This document shows, one piece after another, positions 39,901 to 54,900 of a DNA stretch of 64,000 bases. A program made the position numbers and the translations under genes. Source of the stretch: Sipunculus nudus. Its lineage: Eukaryota > Annelida > Sipuncula > Golfingiida > Sipunculidae. The notes under the pieces are model-generated. The model ran no database searches, had not been told where the DNA came from, and saw only the letters and a list, made by a program, of their open reading frames with translations. The stretch's first letter is position 1. Every line of letters starts with the position of its first letter. The stretch lies in NCBI GenBank assembly GCA_026874595.1, contig CM049316.1, forward strand, positions 35,161,339-35,225,338, given 5' to 3'.

Positions 39901-42900
39901 TGTGCAGCATGAAATATACTTTGTGTATGAAATCTTAGAAATTAAATCAGAAATATACAACTAATACTATGAAAGAAATAAACCATCTGGGTCTATGCCA
40001 TTCGTCACAGGTGATGAAGTACATTCTATACAATGCGAGTCTTGAGTGCAGGCTGAGTTAGTTCTTGAGGTTTGAGATGGTCCAAGCCTGTTAGAAATTT
40101 AGTCAAAGTCCAATAATGATCATCTTTATTTTGAGGTAAAAATGGGATTTGGAGATAATCAACTGTAGTTTTCAATTAGTTCAAAATTACATTTCAAATC
40201 ATATTTGGACACTCAGAAGTGAACCATCACAGTAATACCAACATAATCGTCCAATAGATTATAACGAAGTATGTTGGTAATATTCTGATAAAACTTAATC
40301 TATTGATATGTTTTCAAATCTTAACATCAGACATTAGGTGACAAAGATTTTTCAACAGGACTTGACATGGACCCAGCCTCATTTTTTTAATCATAATCTC
40401 AATGTATATGTAAATATGCATTTGCAACATAAGATCAACTAACCCTGAGCTCAAATTTTGTGAACGTCGACATGTCAATGACAGCCACGCCTTCCCGACA
40501 TGCCCAGTACTCAGCCTTCACCAGCTCAAACCAAGGGGGCTTACCATATGTGGGCTTAGTAGGGACGTCATAATAGAGCTCGTCTGAAAAAAGAGGAGAG
40601 AAATGAAGACCTAACTCTTCCATATAATGATGATTTTTTTCTGTATGTTACATATATATTCAAATTATTACTGATACTTTTAAATAACTCATATATTTAC
40701 TCATACTTAATTTACATCAAAATTAAAGAAAATGTTTCATTTTTTAAAATAAGACATCTTTCAAATTTGTTCCAATGATCAGGCAAATCTATATTTACCT
40801 CATTTTGTTCATAACTGTACACAATTTCCTTGCATTTTATTAATATGTAAACTACTTAGTAACTCGATTTTACAGATTCCTATCAAGTTTTACAACTTTT
40901 GTCCATGATGAATATTTCACAAGCATTGGAAAAATAATAAAAAAAAGAAAAACTTAATTATTATCATTAATTAATAATTATTAATGAATTATAAATGAAG
41001 TCACACAGTTAGTACTTCTCAATTATTACCATCTTTGACTTCATGATACCAGAGGGGTCTTTCATATCCCATGAGTTGACCAAAGACCGCCCCGTTACCC
41101 TCCTGGCGACTGAACAGTGGAGATGTGCGTAAGTTACGACCAGTTCTATAAAACGCTTCTTGTACACGGGGGCCAATTATATGCTGTAAACCTTGACCAA
41201 AATAAAGACAAAAACCATCCTAACAAAATTCCCCAACAGGTGCCCTGGTTTGTGATTCTGTTACAAATCTTCTGAGATAGACTGGTTCCTGCCATTAATC
41301 TGTTCACACCAGGTTCATGATGAAAATATTTCAATATCAGCAGTATCTTTTGTCAATAATCTGTCATCAAACCATTAGGGTCATTTCAGTTTCAAAATGT
41401 AGGTAACACTGACCTACTTTTAAATTTAACCTAAAAATGCCTGAAATGTACCTCACACTGATTGCTTATGGAAGTTTAACCAGAGCAACACCTGTGCCAT
41501 TTTATTTTTACCACAAAGAAATATCAATTGAGGGATTTCTGGTGTTTTTGTCAAATGGTCCCGAGTGACTCAGTACAGAGAAGTAGAGGGTTAAAGCTTC
41601 CATTATCTTTTTATTTAATAGTAACTACATGGGTGATGAGTATTTTGTTACTCTACTGGTTACAAAATATGCCCTATTAATGTCCTTTTTTTCTGGAGGT
41701 AAGAGCCTTTTTAAAGTTTTTAAAGCTAGATGAAGTAAGTATGTCTGATCTGCAGCATTATATTTCTGTCCTGGCCATAAAACAGGATGGTGACACACAC
41801 TTAGGCCAAAATAAAAAAAGGTATGGTTCTCAGGCACTTTTTTTCAGAAATCAATGCGGGTGGGTGGTTTTTTTTAATTTTTAGGTATGTTTCGATAAAA
41901 ATGTCAAATGATAAGGGAAAAACATGATAATAACAGATTTTGCTAAACACATAAATGCACTACATAACAAAGGAAATTGTATGATTTTATCTTCTTGAAA
42001 GAAATGTCCGAGCAGCTGCAGTTAAAAATTGGTTAGTTTCTATTGAAAATCAAAATAAAAATGTTTGATGGGGGGATTTAAAATTGATGCGGGCGGTGCC
42101 TGAGAACCATACCTTTTATTTTTTTTGGCCTAATTCATGGCATCAGCAAAGCCTGGTGTACACTCTGCTTGTTTTGCATGCTTGATCATTCTTATTGCTG
42201 GGTCTTTACAACAACAAACCCCAGAAGGTACACAAGTTATTGAGTGAAATACAACTGTAGAGCACAGCCTTCTATTTAGCCTTCAGAGCACTCATTCTGG
42301 GTGAGCATATTCTCACAGCTAATTGGCTGAGTTTCAAATTCACCATCTTCCAGCACCCCTAGACGCTACAGGGGACAGTTCTTATTAAAGGTGCCCACTC
42401 TTTTTTTAAATTTGGTAAAAGTATTTATGTGATTTCTGGCTTCCTCTGAGTATATATTAATGATCTAAGGGTAATTTTCCTTGTGAAAAGTTCTTATAAG
42501 CCTTTCTGAGGGATGTATGAACCTATTTATCAACATGTTTGTAAACACAGAAATGTTGACAAATGGGAAAAATATTAAGGCTGGTTGCATATAGGCCAAG
42601 GTATAAAGGTCATTGCTAAAAAAAAAACACCATTTACATAGCTCTGGTTTATCTGACTTGCCACCAGATGCCCTTGTTAAATTTGTTTTGATTATTTTGT
42701 CAGGCCTCGACATATTATAAATACGTTGATATAAACAAAAACAAACGGCATGTGTGCAGTGATATCCACATTTTCTGGCCTATTTTTATAAAAGCTCTAG
42801 GGGAATAACTCTAGTCTATAAAGGTCAGATAGGTGATTAGGCCCCTTTAATGTAATTTTGCCAAGAAGGGTAATCTCTGATTGCCAACTGACCTGATCCA

Positions 42901-45900
42901 TGGTGAACCTATATTGAAGTCCACATTGATTATGGTGCTTGTAATTTTTAAAAATTTTTATCATGTTGCATTTTTTATTTGTTTAAAATTGCAAAAACAT
43001 GATTATTGATTATTAGCATTTATTCAAACAGATTAACAATAAAGGTACAATTCCTGATAAATACATGTAATTAACATATGTGGCACCACACTTAATTAAT
43101 GCCAAAAAACACATAAAAATAAATCATGCACAGGATATTCCATGCAGTTATGAGTCATACATAACTTTACATGGTGGAGTTTAAACTGCCTTCCCAATTG
43201 TTTCCTCAAAGGTTGGTGACCTTGTTGTCCAGAACACTGAATCACAAGCAACCCCCACCCAAAACCACCCACCCAGTCAGCGTCAAGCATGGATGTGTCA
43301 CACTGGCTAATTCTAGCCGTCAAATTATGCTAGAAGGTTCGTCCTGGTTAGATGCTCAAATCTCAGACCCAGCAACAGTAGTTTTTATGTCAGGATTATG
43401 ACATGTGACATGTTTTTCTTTCTGGCAGTGAAGATGAGCGCTGATGTAAGCATTCCTATTAAGAATATTGCATGGATATCTTGTTGAGGGACATATTGCT
43501 ACCAGTAGGTTAAGCATGTTACATTTCATGATTCTTACCTAAAATATACTGTTGGTGGGACTGGGATTTAATCATTTTACTAGTACAGGATAAGATAGGA
43601 TAAGGTATCATTTATTGCCAATACATAATTTGGGTGTCAAGCAACTGATATGTGGCACAACTAAGAAAATAATATTTATAATAAAAATAATAATAGTAAT
43701 AATAAAACTGTGTAAAAAGCATATGATTAACAACTAGAAAACATACTAATGCTTTACATATGCTTATTGAACAAACACACTGCACTGGGCATGAATGAGT
43801 CCCTAAAATGATTAGTTTTGCACATAATGAACTGTATACGTCTTACAGATTTCAACCATCTGATTGCTCCACTCAACAGATGCTGACTTCTCATCATGCT
43901 TTTTAACTTACTCAGTACCTTTAGACAATACATGCCTTCCAATTTTTTTAAGTCTATACAAATAATACGTTCTGCAATTTTCCTTGTTCTCTCCAATCTT
44001 TCTTTCTTAGCAACACTCAAATTATTCCACCAGCAGATAACACTGAATGTTTATTACCACACTTTGTACAACAAATGTGTAAAACAAAGTAAGTATTTTC
44101 TTATCAATATGAAAGCGTTTCAATTTTCTATGAAAGTACATCCTTTGACTGCCTTTTTTACATAAGGCATCTGTGTTATCTGACCATCTAAGTTTATTGT
44201 CAATAGCTAACCAGATATTTTGTCCTGATCTGACTTATTGAAGAATGAACTGTGCCCTTTCCTGCTGGATGCCAACTTTGTGAGAGAATTGGGAATGAAG
44301 TTAGAATTTTAACCTCTGATACAGATGAAAAATACTCATATGAACCTGGTGTGAACAGCCATCTCTAACCAGATCAGGAACGTTCATCAATAGAACAGCT
44401 TGAAATATTAGTGTGTGGAATATCCTGTGGAAAAGTTCTTGTGAAGAATTAATTCTTTACACTATTGATGAATAAACACAGAATTTTAAATGGTATTATC
44501 ATTTTCTTCAAGTATAAAATGCTCCTTGAATTTAACAATTTTTATAAGCTGGCCAAAATCTAGAAAATTTCTTAAATCAACAATTTTGGTAAAAAAACCA
44601 GAAATAAATGTTTTAAATATTCTATGGGTTACTCATAAAAGTCACATATCATGGTTTATTTACAATTCCTTATTTGCTATTTCTTCAGCATCAACTCTAC
44701 GTCTAATCAATATATATTCCCTTGATCAGTATTTCAAGTAAAAGTTCTCTTGATGTATTTTCCTAATCCTTTACACTACAAATTTCTATGAATTCCCTCT
44801 GCTCCAAACTTCTGTGAAATGTTCTTCAGCATGGGACTACGAGCATAAATAATCTGGTTTTTACTATTATATGGTTATAATGTTTGACAGTTTTTAAAGT
44901 TCCGCATTTTCTGGGCAGCACCTACAATCTTTAGGACAATAACATAAAATCCAAGTTTTATTTATTGTTTCTAAAAGACATTTACACTTATTAACAATGG
45001 TGTACTTCATTGTGCATATTTCTTTAAAAAATATCAAAAAGAGCACTGCTCTATATGTATGTCTGTCATAAGTTTGAAGTTGACAAATCTGGGATTTTTT
45101 TAACATTAAGCGAAATATTTTACGTTTAGAGAGAAATTTTGTATTAAGTTATGTGTACTTAAAAAGAGATAAATACACATCAAGCTGGCACATCAGAGCA
45201 CTGAAAGTGTGCGTAAAATGCCTAATATATGTAAATCTTATGAAATCCGATCTAATTTTGATTTGCAAATTTGCCATGAATAAAACTATTGGTAAATATT
45301 TATAAGAATATTTATTTTATTGGTAAATATTTATTGGGTATAAAAAAACTTTCTTTAAGGAGAATGGGAAGCTGTGTAAGTCAAATATTAGGGACACCTT
45401 TTAAAATAACAAAACCAAGGCATTTACTTAGAAGAGAACCTGCTGGGAAAAAGGTAGGGAAACATCAATAGCTGGAGAAGGGACTCGGAAAATGTTAAAA
45501 GAAAAATCTGATACACTTTTTGAGAGCTATGGAAAAGGCAGCTCAGTGGCGTGTGATACAGGGGTATCATTAATGGCCAAAACTCCATGTGGGGTAACAA
45601 GACTAGGTAAGTAATACAATAGTACAAAATTTTAGAAATGGGTGTTTGTGGTGATAGGGGCAAAATCATTTGGGTCTCCCTTTTATTTTATTTTTCAATT
45701 TAAAATGCCTCATTTATAATAAGCTTGAAATTACAAGTTGTGAGATTGAGCAAAATGCAATCTGCTGATAATATTCATGCTATGTTTAGGGCATGATTCA
45801 CATTCTTGCCAGTGAGTGGGGTAACACCACATTAAAAGGAAGCACAGCTTGATGGTGGACTGTTAGGAATTACTTAAGGGTAGGTTTCAGCAAGAAATAT

Positions 45901-48900
45901 ACTTATATAGCAATATTTACAAGTGACTAATTTCCAACATGCAAATAAACCCAATCATAAATCTGAAAAATGAAAAACAAATCTTGCAATTGTTAATAAT
46001 GAAAAAATCCAGGGTGAAAATCTGAAAACAATAATAACTGTTACACACAACCAAGTAATGACCTCACACAGAAAGGTCAGCTGAGCCTGGCAAAAACTCA
46101 GGAAAACACTGTAAAAAAATCAGTGTTTCTTGGTTACCCAAGAGTGCTTTGTTGTTGAACCAGGCAGGTCTCTCATATCCCATAGACTGAAAGAAAGTTG
46201 CTGTGTCTTCAAGACGGGAATATAGAGTTGATGTTCGCAGACAACGACCGGTATCATAACACTTGTCTGGGTGTTCCATCGCTGCTTGCATGCCTTGATG
46301 AAAAATACAGGTTTTGTTAGGCTTATGATAAATGTTATGACAGCATACAATAACACATAAACTGGAAAACGGGCAGTCAACAAATGACTACATATATCCG
46401 CCAAATCACAGAGGCATGGGTAAAGTAAGGCACTGAATGTTCCTGACATGACATGACTCATAATTTGTGGCAACAGAGATGCCAATTAAACTCCTCATAT
46501 ATGAGCAATTTTCACCAAAAAAAAACATATCTACAGATGGATACCAGATGGTATGGATTGTAGGTGGCCCTAGCAGTCTTGTATTTAAGATAAACCAGTC
46601 CAAGATCTTTCAACATGCAAATTTTTGGGTGAATTCATCAAACCACTCCTGAGAATGGGGCAAAATATTCTGCGAAAAACAAAAAGGTAGGTGGCACCAC
46701 CTGTCTGATCTATGATGGATCTATGCTATGTGAAAATGATCATAGATGGTCCAAACAAGCTTGTGTGGAGGATTGAGGTATCCAAACTCTGTGGACATGA
46801 GAAATTTAAGGTTGAAACATTGAACCAGTCCTGAGATAAATGTATGAATGTATTCTACAAATAAGTGACTGCAGGTGGTGCCAATGGTCTTGTGAATGAG
46901 AAATCTACCCAAGACAAAAGAACATGCAAAATTTCAGGCCTAGACACCATTGCCCTACTGAAAAAAAGAGCACCAATAAATTCTATGAAAACAATGTCAA
47001 GTGATGCCACCTGTCTGGTCTACAAAAGTTTTCCTACACGGATAAATATGCAAAATTTCAGGCTGATATATCCATTGACTCATGAGATATGAAAAATTTC
47101 ATGCAAAACAAATGGACAAATAGTGGCTACACGAAAACAAAAGCTGAGGGCACCACAGGCCTTGAGTTAGAGATGGAGGTATCTAATTATAAGATCTATG
47201 GACATGTAAAATTTCAGGCTAATATGGCAAAGCACTCCTGAGAAAAGGGCATCAATGTATCCTACAAAAACAGGAAGGTAGGTGGTACCACCTGACTGGT
47301 CTACGAGAAAACTCTCCAAGATGGATGGACATGCCAAATGTCTGACCAATATATTGAATCACTTCTGAGATATGAGTGCTTTTTCACACTAAGCAAACAC
47401 ACGGATGGATGCCATGCAAATACAATTACAGATGGTGCAACCAGTCTTAAGTATGAGATGGAGGTATCCAAGATCAATGGACATGCACAATTTCAGCCCA
47501 AAACATTGATCCATTCCTGAGATATGGGCTGTTATCACAAAGTAACCCAGATTCATACTGCATGAGATGGCAGGTGGCACCACCAGTCTTTGTAATGCAT
47601 CAGTTCACATGTGAGCAAGTAATTATGCCAGGTTCTTGAAACATTGGTCCAAGGGTCTCAAAGGAGTTCTCTGGAAAATGATTGCCGTGGTGGAACCCAC
47701 ATGAAAACATAGTGTCTGCAAAACTCTGTTTTGGCGGATACAGTAAAATGTGAATCATATTTTAAAAGAAGACCTTGAAATATATTTCTCTTATTTTCAG
47801 TATAAATTTTCCCACATACCTTTACAGTTAATCTTTTAGCAGGGATACACAAATGAAAAACATATCTTTCTGAGAGCAGTTTCTCAAATGAACACCAGGT
47901 GGCTATATAATACAAATGTGGTTTTACTGCATATATAAATATTGCCTCATCCATGTTTTTATTAAAATAATTATAAATTCATAACTCTTTTCGTGTTTTA
48001 TCAACACAATATAAAGCAATTCATATGTACTTTGGTATAACATACTCTTCACAACTTACCCAATGTCTCCCTTACTCGGTCTTTCAGGAATTTCTTGTTG
48101 TTGTGCATGCGAACAAAACGACGGATATCAATGCTCCAAGCATCATCCAGTGGTTCTCCATGTATAATCCACTCTGCCATGAGTTTACCGATCCCCCCTG
48201 CCAGAGCAATACCTCCAGAGTTCATCCCAGCAGCCACAAAATAATTGTTCACCTGATGGTGGAGATTGAAATCAGTTTGGTCGAATTCATATAGACAAAA
48301 ATAAAAATTCATTTAAACATCTACTGAAACACTGCAGATGTATATATACTAAGTCAAGCTAGCTTAAAAAAATTGGGGGCAGTTACTCCCATCAAAACTA
48401 TGAGTACAAACCTATATCAACTGGGTAGAAAAGTACAGTCAGTACTGGTAGTAAAGTAAGTTTCAGCTCAATAATAACAATTATTCCAAGTTGAAATGTT
48501 CTTCCAGCCCACTGGTGAATTTAAAAAATATTTGCTTTATTTTACTTTCATTTTGGGGGGAAAATCAAACAAACAAATGGTAGTTTACATACTCATCACA
48601 GTCTGTCCCTTTTCAAAGTGTGATCTCTAATAAATACATTTAAAAGCCAATTAATTATATAGAAGGCCCAACTCCCTGATAATCATTCTAGGTGCAAGTC
48701 TGGCATGCCTTAAAGGGACATAATCAGGAGCAATATTAAGCCCATTCTTTCACACTATCAGTTCAGTTTTGCCAGTCTCCCAACAAAACACCCCAGCACA
48801 GTCTTAGTACCTCCCATATGGCTATTTAACACCTTGTTATGGTTCTGCATGAGTAAACATAGCCCATGTGTGTTTATTTACCATTACAAGGTCACATGAC

Positions 48901-51900
48901 CGGAGGTCAGATATTGCACATAAGTGACAAATTCAATACAAGGAGTAGTCCAATCTAATCCATACATGGACCTTCATGTCCTTTGATACATCTCTGCTGG
49001 ATGGACATTACAGTCCATGGGCTTTATGTAAATAATTGTAGAACCTGTTGCGATGGATTTGTACAATAGGTCCAGGGGCCTCAGACCTAATCATGTGTAG
49101 TACAGTGTCATCCTGTGTATTGGGTCACTGAGCCACTGCAACATCTAGATGTTTCAGCCAGCATGAACATGTATTAAATTTTTTAGGGTCAAGTCAATCA
49201 GGGCATCTCCTGATTGACAGGTGTAGTGGCCTGGGTGATGCACACAGTCTCACATACTGTGTTATGTTGATGCCTGTGATCACACCTGGTCCACTTTATT
49301 TCACTTGAGCAGTTAGCCAACGATTTAAGTGCAATATTTTGGCAGGTACCAATTTATTTCAAATATGAGTCGCTATTTTTCATGTTAATTCAATATCCTT
49401 AACAGTAGCTTAGGTCCCTTTAAAGTATAGTACTTTCCCTATTTCAATCTATGTCTAATGTTTATAACTCCACTGGTTCTGCAGTATATTGTTAACCCTA
49501 CCTCTGGAGCTTCTCCAACAATACACCTGCCATCTGTTGTGAAGCTTTCTGGGCCATTAACGAGCTGTCGGACCTCAGCTTCTTCAAATGCTGGCATTCT
49601 GTGTAGTAACTGTTCCAGTATGATTTCTGTAAATACAATAAAATATTACTTATATGACTAACTTTGATACCAAGGATTGGAAACGTAATACTGAAAGTGA
49701 AACAAGTGACCCATGGGTCATGACACTCAGCTGACTGGGAAGAGATTCGCAAAAGAAAATTTTATCATCAGAATGGTAGTATATACCCATTCAACTGAAG
49801 CATCAAACAGATTAACCAACAGGCCAAGATTGTGTTTGTATTTATATATCTCAAAAATAGAGAAAAAATGCATGAACTTTAAAAACTAGAATATGGGTAG
49901 TCAACAAGCTACTACATGTATCCGCCAAAATCAGAGTGGAATGGGTGAAGTGAGGCATGGATTGAGTGGCAAGGGGAAACAGAGTGAGGTGTGTTGCATA
50001 TTAGCATGGATGTCTGCAGCCTAAATGTGTATGTAGGTTTTGCCACGTACCACAAATCCAGAAAGCTGTCCAAGTTGTATACATATGCGAAATTTTAGGC
50101 AGAAAAGTCAAACCACTACATGTATATGAGTGTTTTAGCCCTCGGCAGACAAACAGACAGACACTGTGCAAAAATGGTTGCAGGTGGCCCTCCCTGTTTT
50201 GTGTATGATAAAGACCTATGTAATATCTAAACACATGTACAATTTTGGCCCAATCGGTCAAATGGTTCCCGAGATATGAGCTTGGATGTCTGCAGTGTAA
50301 ACTAGAATGTAGGTGGCGCCACCTGTCATAAAATCAAGAAAGCTGTCCAAAAAACCTGCAAAATTTTAGTCAGTTATGTCAAACATCTACAAAGATATGA
50401 GTGATTTTAGCCCATGGCAGACAAACAGACAGACACTGTGCAAAAATGGTTGCAGGTGGCACCACCAGTTTTGTGTATGAGAAAGAGCTATGTGAGATCC
50501 ATACACATGCAAAATTCTGTCCTGATCGGTCAAACAGTTCACGAGATATTAGCTTGGATGTCTGCAGCGTGAACGTGAATGTAGGTGGCGCTACCTGTCA
50601 AAAATCAAGAAAGCTATCCAGGATGTATACACATGCCGAATTTCAGGTGAATAAGTCAATTCGCTGCAGAGATATGAGTGATTTTAACCCAAGGCAGATG
50701 AACAGATGGACACTGTGCAAACATGGTTGCAGGTGGCACCACCATTTTTTGAGTATATTATAAAGCTATCCAAGGGCTACATTTGTATAACAATTTTTCC
50801 TGATTGGTCAAATGGTTCCTGAGATATGAGGGTTTATGTGTGGAAACAGATGCACAAATGGATGCTGGGCAGAGAGGAAAGGTCAGAGGTCAACGCAAAT
50901 TGGTTAGGCACCAGTTCACATGTGACCCGATAATTGGTGTAAGTTTTGGAAAAATCAGTTCATGTGTCTCAGAGGTGTTCTCCAGAAATGAACGCGGTGG
51001 AGGTGAAACCCTGTCAAAAACACAGTATCTGCAAAACTTCCTTTTGGCAGATACAAAAATACCAGTCTACAGAAACTAATAACAAGTGACCCAGGGGTCA
51101 TGACGCTCAGCCGACTAGGAAGACATTCACAAAAGGAATTTTATCATCTGAATGCCAAATTTTGTAGATTGCATCCCATTTCAACTGAAGCACAGCTCCG
51201 AGGATATGGGTAACAGAGACCTGATTTCAGGTTTCAAAGGAGATTTTTCATGGACCTCCCTGGATGTCAAGTTAGAAGATTGTAGGTGGAATGGTTATGA
51301 TTTGTGCCCTGTTAATGGATCGCTACACCACTGAAGGTCTCAAAAATAGAGTAAAAAATGCGTAAAAATTCTAAAACAAGCATGACCTGTGACATCATGG
51401 ACTGAGATTCACAACTTTCAGTCAAATTTTGAAGAACCAATTTGCCAATTTGTTGAAAATTTTCTATGACAACAGAAATATATATCACCTATGTCTGGTT
51501 AAAACACAGTGAATTGATGGTCTGAGGAAAATGCATGATTGTTAAGCTATCAGGAACTATTCCAACAGCTTGCTTGAAACCTGTCAGTCTCAAAAGGAAC
51601 ACCACAAAGGGCAAATATAAGATCAAAATATATAGCAAAAATCAAGGAAATACATGCAAGAATTATTGAGAAACAGGTGCTTCTGTATGAATTTTTATTC
51701 AATACAGGCCAACTGTACTGCACTTTTATAAATGATGGTAATATTTATTCAGAAATATTTGACCCAATCCTTTACAAGATTACATAAATATACATCCAAC
51801 TGCATTCACTTTAACTGTTTTTGAGATAATATGATCAAAAGGAATTAAAAGATGGTTGCCTGGTGGCCATATTGGACTTCTGACAAGTCTGAAATCAGAC

Positions 51901-54900
51901 AACAAACATTCTCTAAATTGAACCAAACATTAAAGAAAAATTACTGAAACTGCCCTGAAGAAAGAATTTCTAAGGTGGCTAACTGGCAGACATAATGGAT
52001 TTCTGACAAGTATGACATTTGATATCCCACATTCTCCAATAAGAGACCAAACTTGGGGCAAATTATCCAGTAATGGATGCCCAAAATAATTCAAAAGGCA
52101 TGTCCAGGCCCTCATATCAGATTTATAGATATGCAATTGTAAAAAGTGTAAGTCCAATATTTTTTATTATCACTCTGCTTTTCAATGGGGTCAGCAGGGT
52201 AGGTAAACTGCCAAACCTGAAAGAACAGAAATGCAGAAAGCATGACTAAGAGTCTTGAAATAAAACAAAAAGCCATCCTAAATCAAGGTACACATCCACA
52301 TATTATGAGAACAAACACTTGCTTTTATATGTGGTGATATATATTAAAATATTCAGATATCTAGGAAACTAAGTTTATTGCTAGGATTCCATAAAATAAA
52401 CTGCAAAATTTTCCCATCATCTTATAAATCAGTAGCTAAACCTTAATACTATACTCTCATAGTCTTAATGCCTGGCTGAAGCATTCTGACAACAGTGTTT
52501 TTGTTATGAAGTAACGAGGTACTTATCACTGACCCTTTTACTTAATAGGCTGATACAAAAGGGAGTCATATGTCACCAGTGTCACTCACAATTACAGCCA
52601 CACAGGGAGATGTACCAGCTGGAGTGGGATGGTTATATATACAAGAAAAATAGAGATGGTCTATAAAATAAGTAATTGTGAACATCCCTGACCTATGACC
52701 TTGGCCTTTTGCCCATATATCAACTGGATTCTTTCTAAATGATGGGTAACTACTGACCACTTAAATCTGGTGTAATTACTTGGCAACCAATGGGTGAATA
52801 CCTTTGACCTGCAACCTTTAACCTGCTGACCAGCTGACCCCAAAATCAATAAGTTATTTATTCAAGCAAAAAGACCCATAAATATGAAGTTTGAGTCAAA
52901 CTGAGTGATGCATAGATGTGGCATATGTGAAAGACTGAAGGTTTGGGTTGAACAGTTACACTTGAAATATGCTCACAAGCATTTAGAACAATTAAATATT
53001 GTGACCTTGACCTTTGACTTTTTGACCTCAACATCAATAGGCTTCTTCCCGTACTGGTAGGTAAGCCATATATGACAGATGGAAGGTACAGATTGAAAAG
53101 TTTGCCTGAAAATGACTCCACACAAGAAGTGGGTGCTGTGAACTTGACCTTTGACCTCAAAATCAACAGGTCTTTTCCCCTGTTGGCAGAGAAGCGATAT
53201 CAGTGCTGGAAGGTTTGGAATGAAAAGTCTAGCTTGAAATGTGTCCACTGCCTTTTCAAAGAAGTGGATCCTGTGACCCTGACCTTTGACCTTGTGACCT
53301 CAAAATCTATAGGATTCTTCTCCAACTTAGTAGGTGAGCTATATGTGAAAGATCAAAGAATTGGGATGAAAGGGTTGGCTTAAAATGCATCCACAGGCTT
53401 TTCAAAGAAGAGGCTCCTGTGACCTTGACCTTTGACCTTTTGACCTCAAAAAAATTATGGTTCTTCCCCTGTTGGTAGGTGAGCTGTATGTGAAAGATGG
53501 AAGGTTTGGGATGAAAATTTTGTCTCAAAGAGTTATTTCTGGGGGGTGCAAACACACCCCATAACTTCGAGAATATAGGTCACAGTGACCTAATTTCAGG
53601 TTTGCAAGGAGATCTTTTTATAACCTCTAAGACTGCATAGGGTTCATGGCCCTAGCCCCTACGGTTACGATTTGTGCCCTGCTAACGGACGGCCGGCCGG
53701 CCGGACGGCCGGACGGACAGACGGAAGGACGCCGGACAAAGACCCATCGCTATAGCCCAGCATGACTGAAAGTCAGCTGAGCTAAAAACACTTAATGGCC
53801 AATATCCATGCAAAGAACCATGCTGATCTCTGCATTAGTTGTTCAGATACTTCAGCTTTTGTATCAAATTTTCCATTATTCTGAGGGATACTTTAGAGTC
53901 CTTTAGCTTGAAGGATATGGGTAACAGAGACCTAATTTCAGGTTTCCACAGGCACTTTTCATTGGCCTCCTTGCATGACAAGAATTAAGATTCTAGGTCC
54001 AGTTGTTACAATGTGTACCGCATTATCAGATGACAGCATCCTTAAAGGTCTAAAAATAGAAAAAAACCCAATAAATTGAATAAAATATAGGTGGCACCAC
54101 CAGTCTGCAGAAACTAATGAAACATCTCATGATCAATATGTATGCCAAAAATCATGACCATCCGTGATGTAGTTAATGAGATATTGAAGTTTTTGTATGA
54201 AATTTTTTACTATTCAAGGGGTACTTTAGCGCCCCATAGCTCAAAGGATATGGGTAACAGAGACCTAATTTCTGGTTTCCATGGAGACTTTTCATAGGTC
54301 TCTCAGTGTGTCAAGAATGAAGATTCTAGGTCCAGTCTTTATGATCTGTGCCCTGTTAACAGATGTTCACATTTTCAAAGGTCTCAAAAATTGAGAGAAA
54401 ATTCATAAAAAATAGAAAAATATAGGTGGCACCACCAGTCTAAAGGAACTGATGGAACACCTCATGATCAATATGTATGCAAAAAATCATGGCCATCAGT
54501 GTTGTAGTTTTTGAGACACTGCGGTTTTTGTATCCAATTTTCCATTATTCTGAGCTGTACTTTGGAGTGCCATAGCTCAAAGGATATGGGTAACAGAGAC
54601 CTAGTTTCAGGTTTCCATGGAGACTTTTCATGGGTCTCCCTGTGGGTCAAGAATGAAGATTCTAGGTCCAGTCTTTACGATTTGTACCCTGTTGACACAT
54701 AACTACTAGGGCTGTGTATCGGTCCGCCTCTTTGGTACAATACAATTTTGATACAGTTAATTCGATACCGATACATATTGACGATACGTTTCATTTTTCT
54801 TTGTATATCATTTCTAGATAAAAATTCTGTTTCTTGTTTTTATATGTTTTTTTTTTATTTTAACATACCACGTATTTAGTATGCTATGCTCTTAAGCAGC

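Noticed and set aside
40950-41000. AT-rich palindromic run (TTAATTATTA...TAATAATTA) as a regulatory site
   Set aside because: Low-complexity AT sequence of this kind is expected by chance at this base composition.
41030-41183. Acceptor 8 nt inside exon 4b (GTTTACAG|CAT)
   Set aside because: It would enter in phase 0, while the upstream exon leaves phase 1 and exon 4a uses the TCAAG|G position, so the earlier acceptor is preferred.
52566-53555. Overlapping frames on both strands in the GACCTT satellite
   Set aside because: Repeat translation; frames differ between units.
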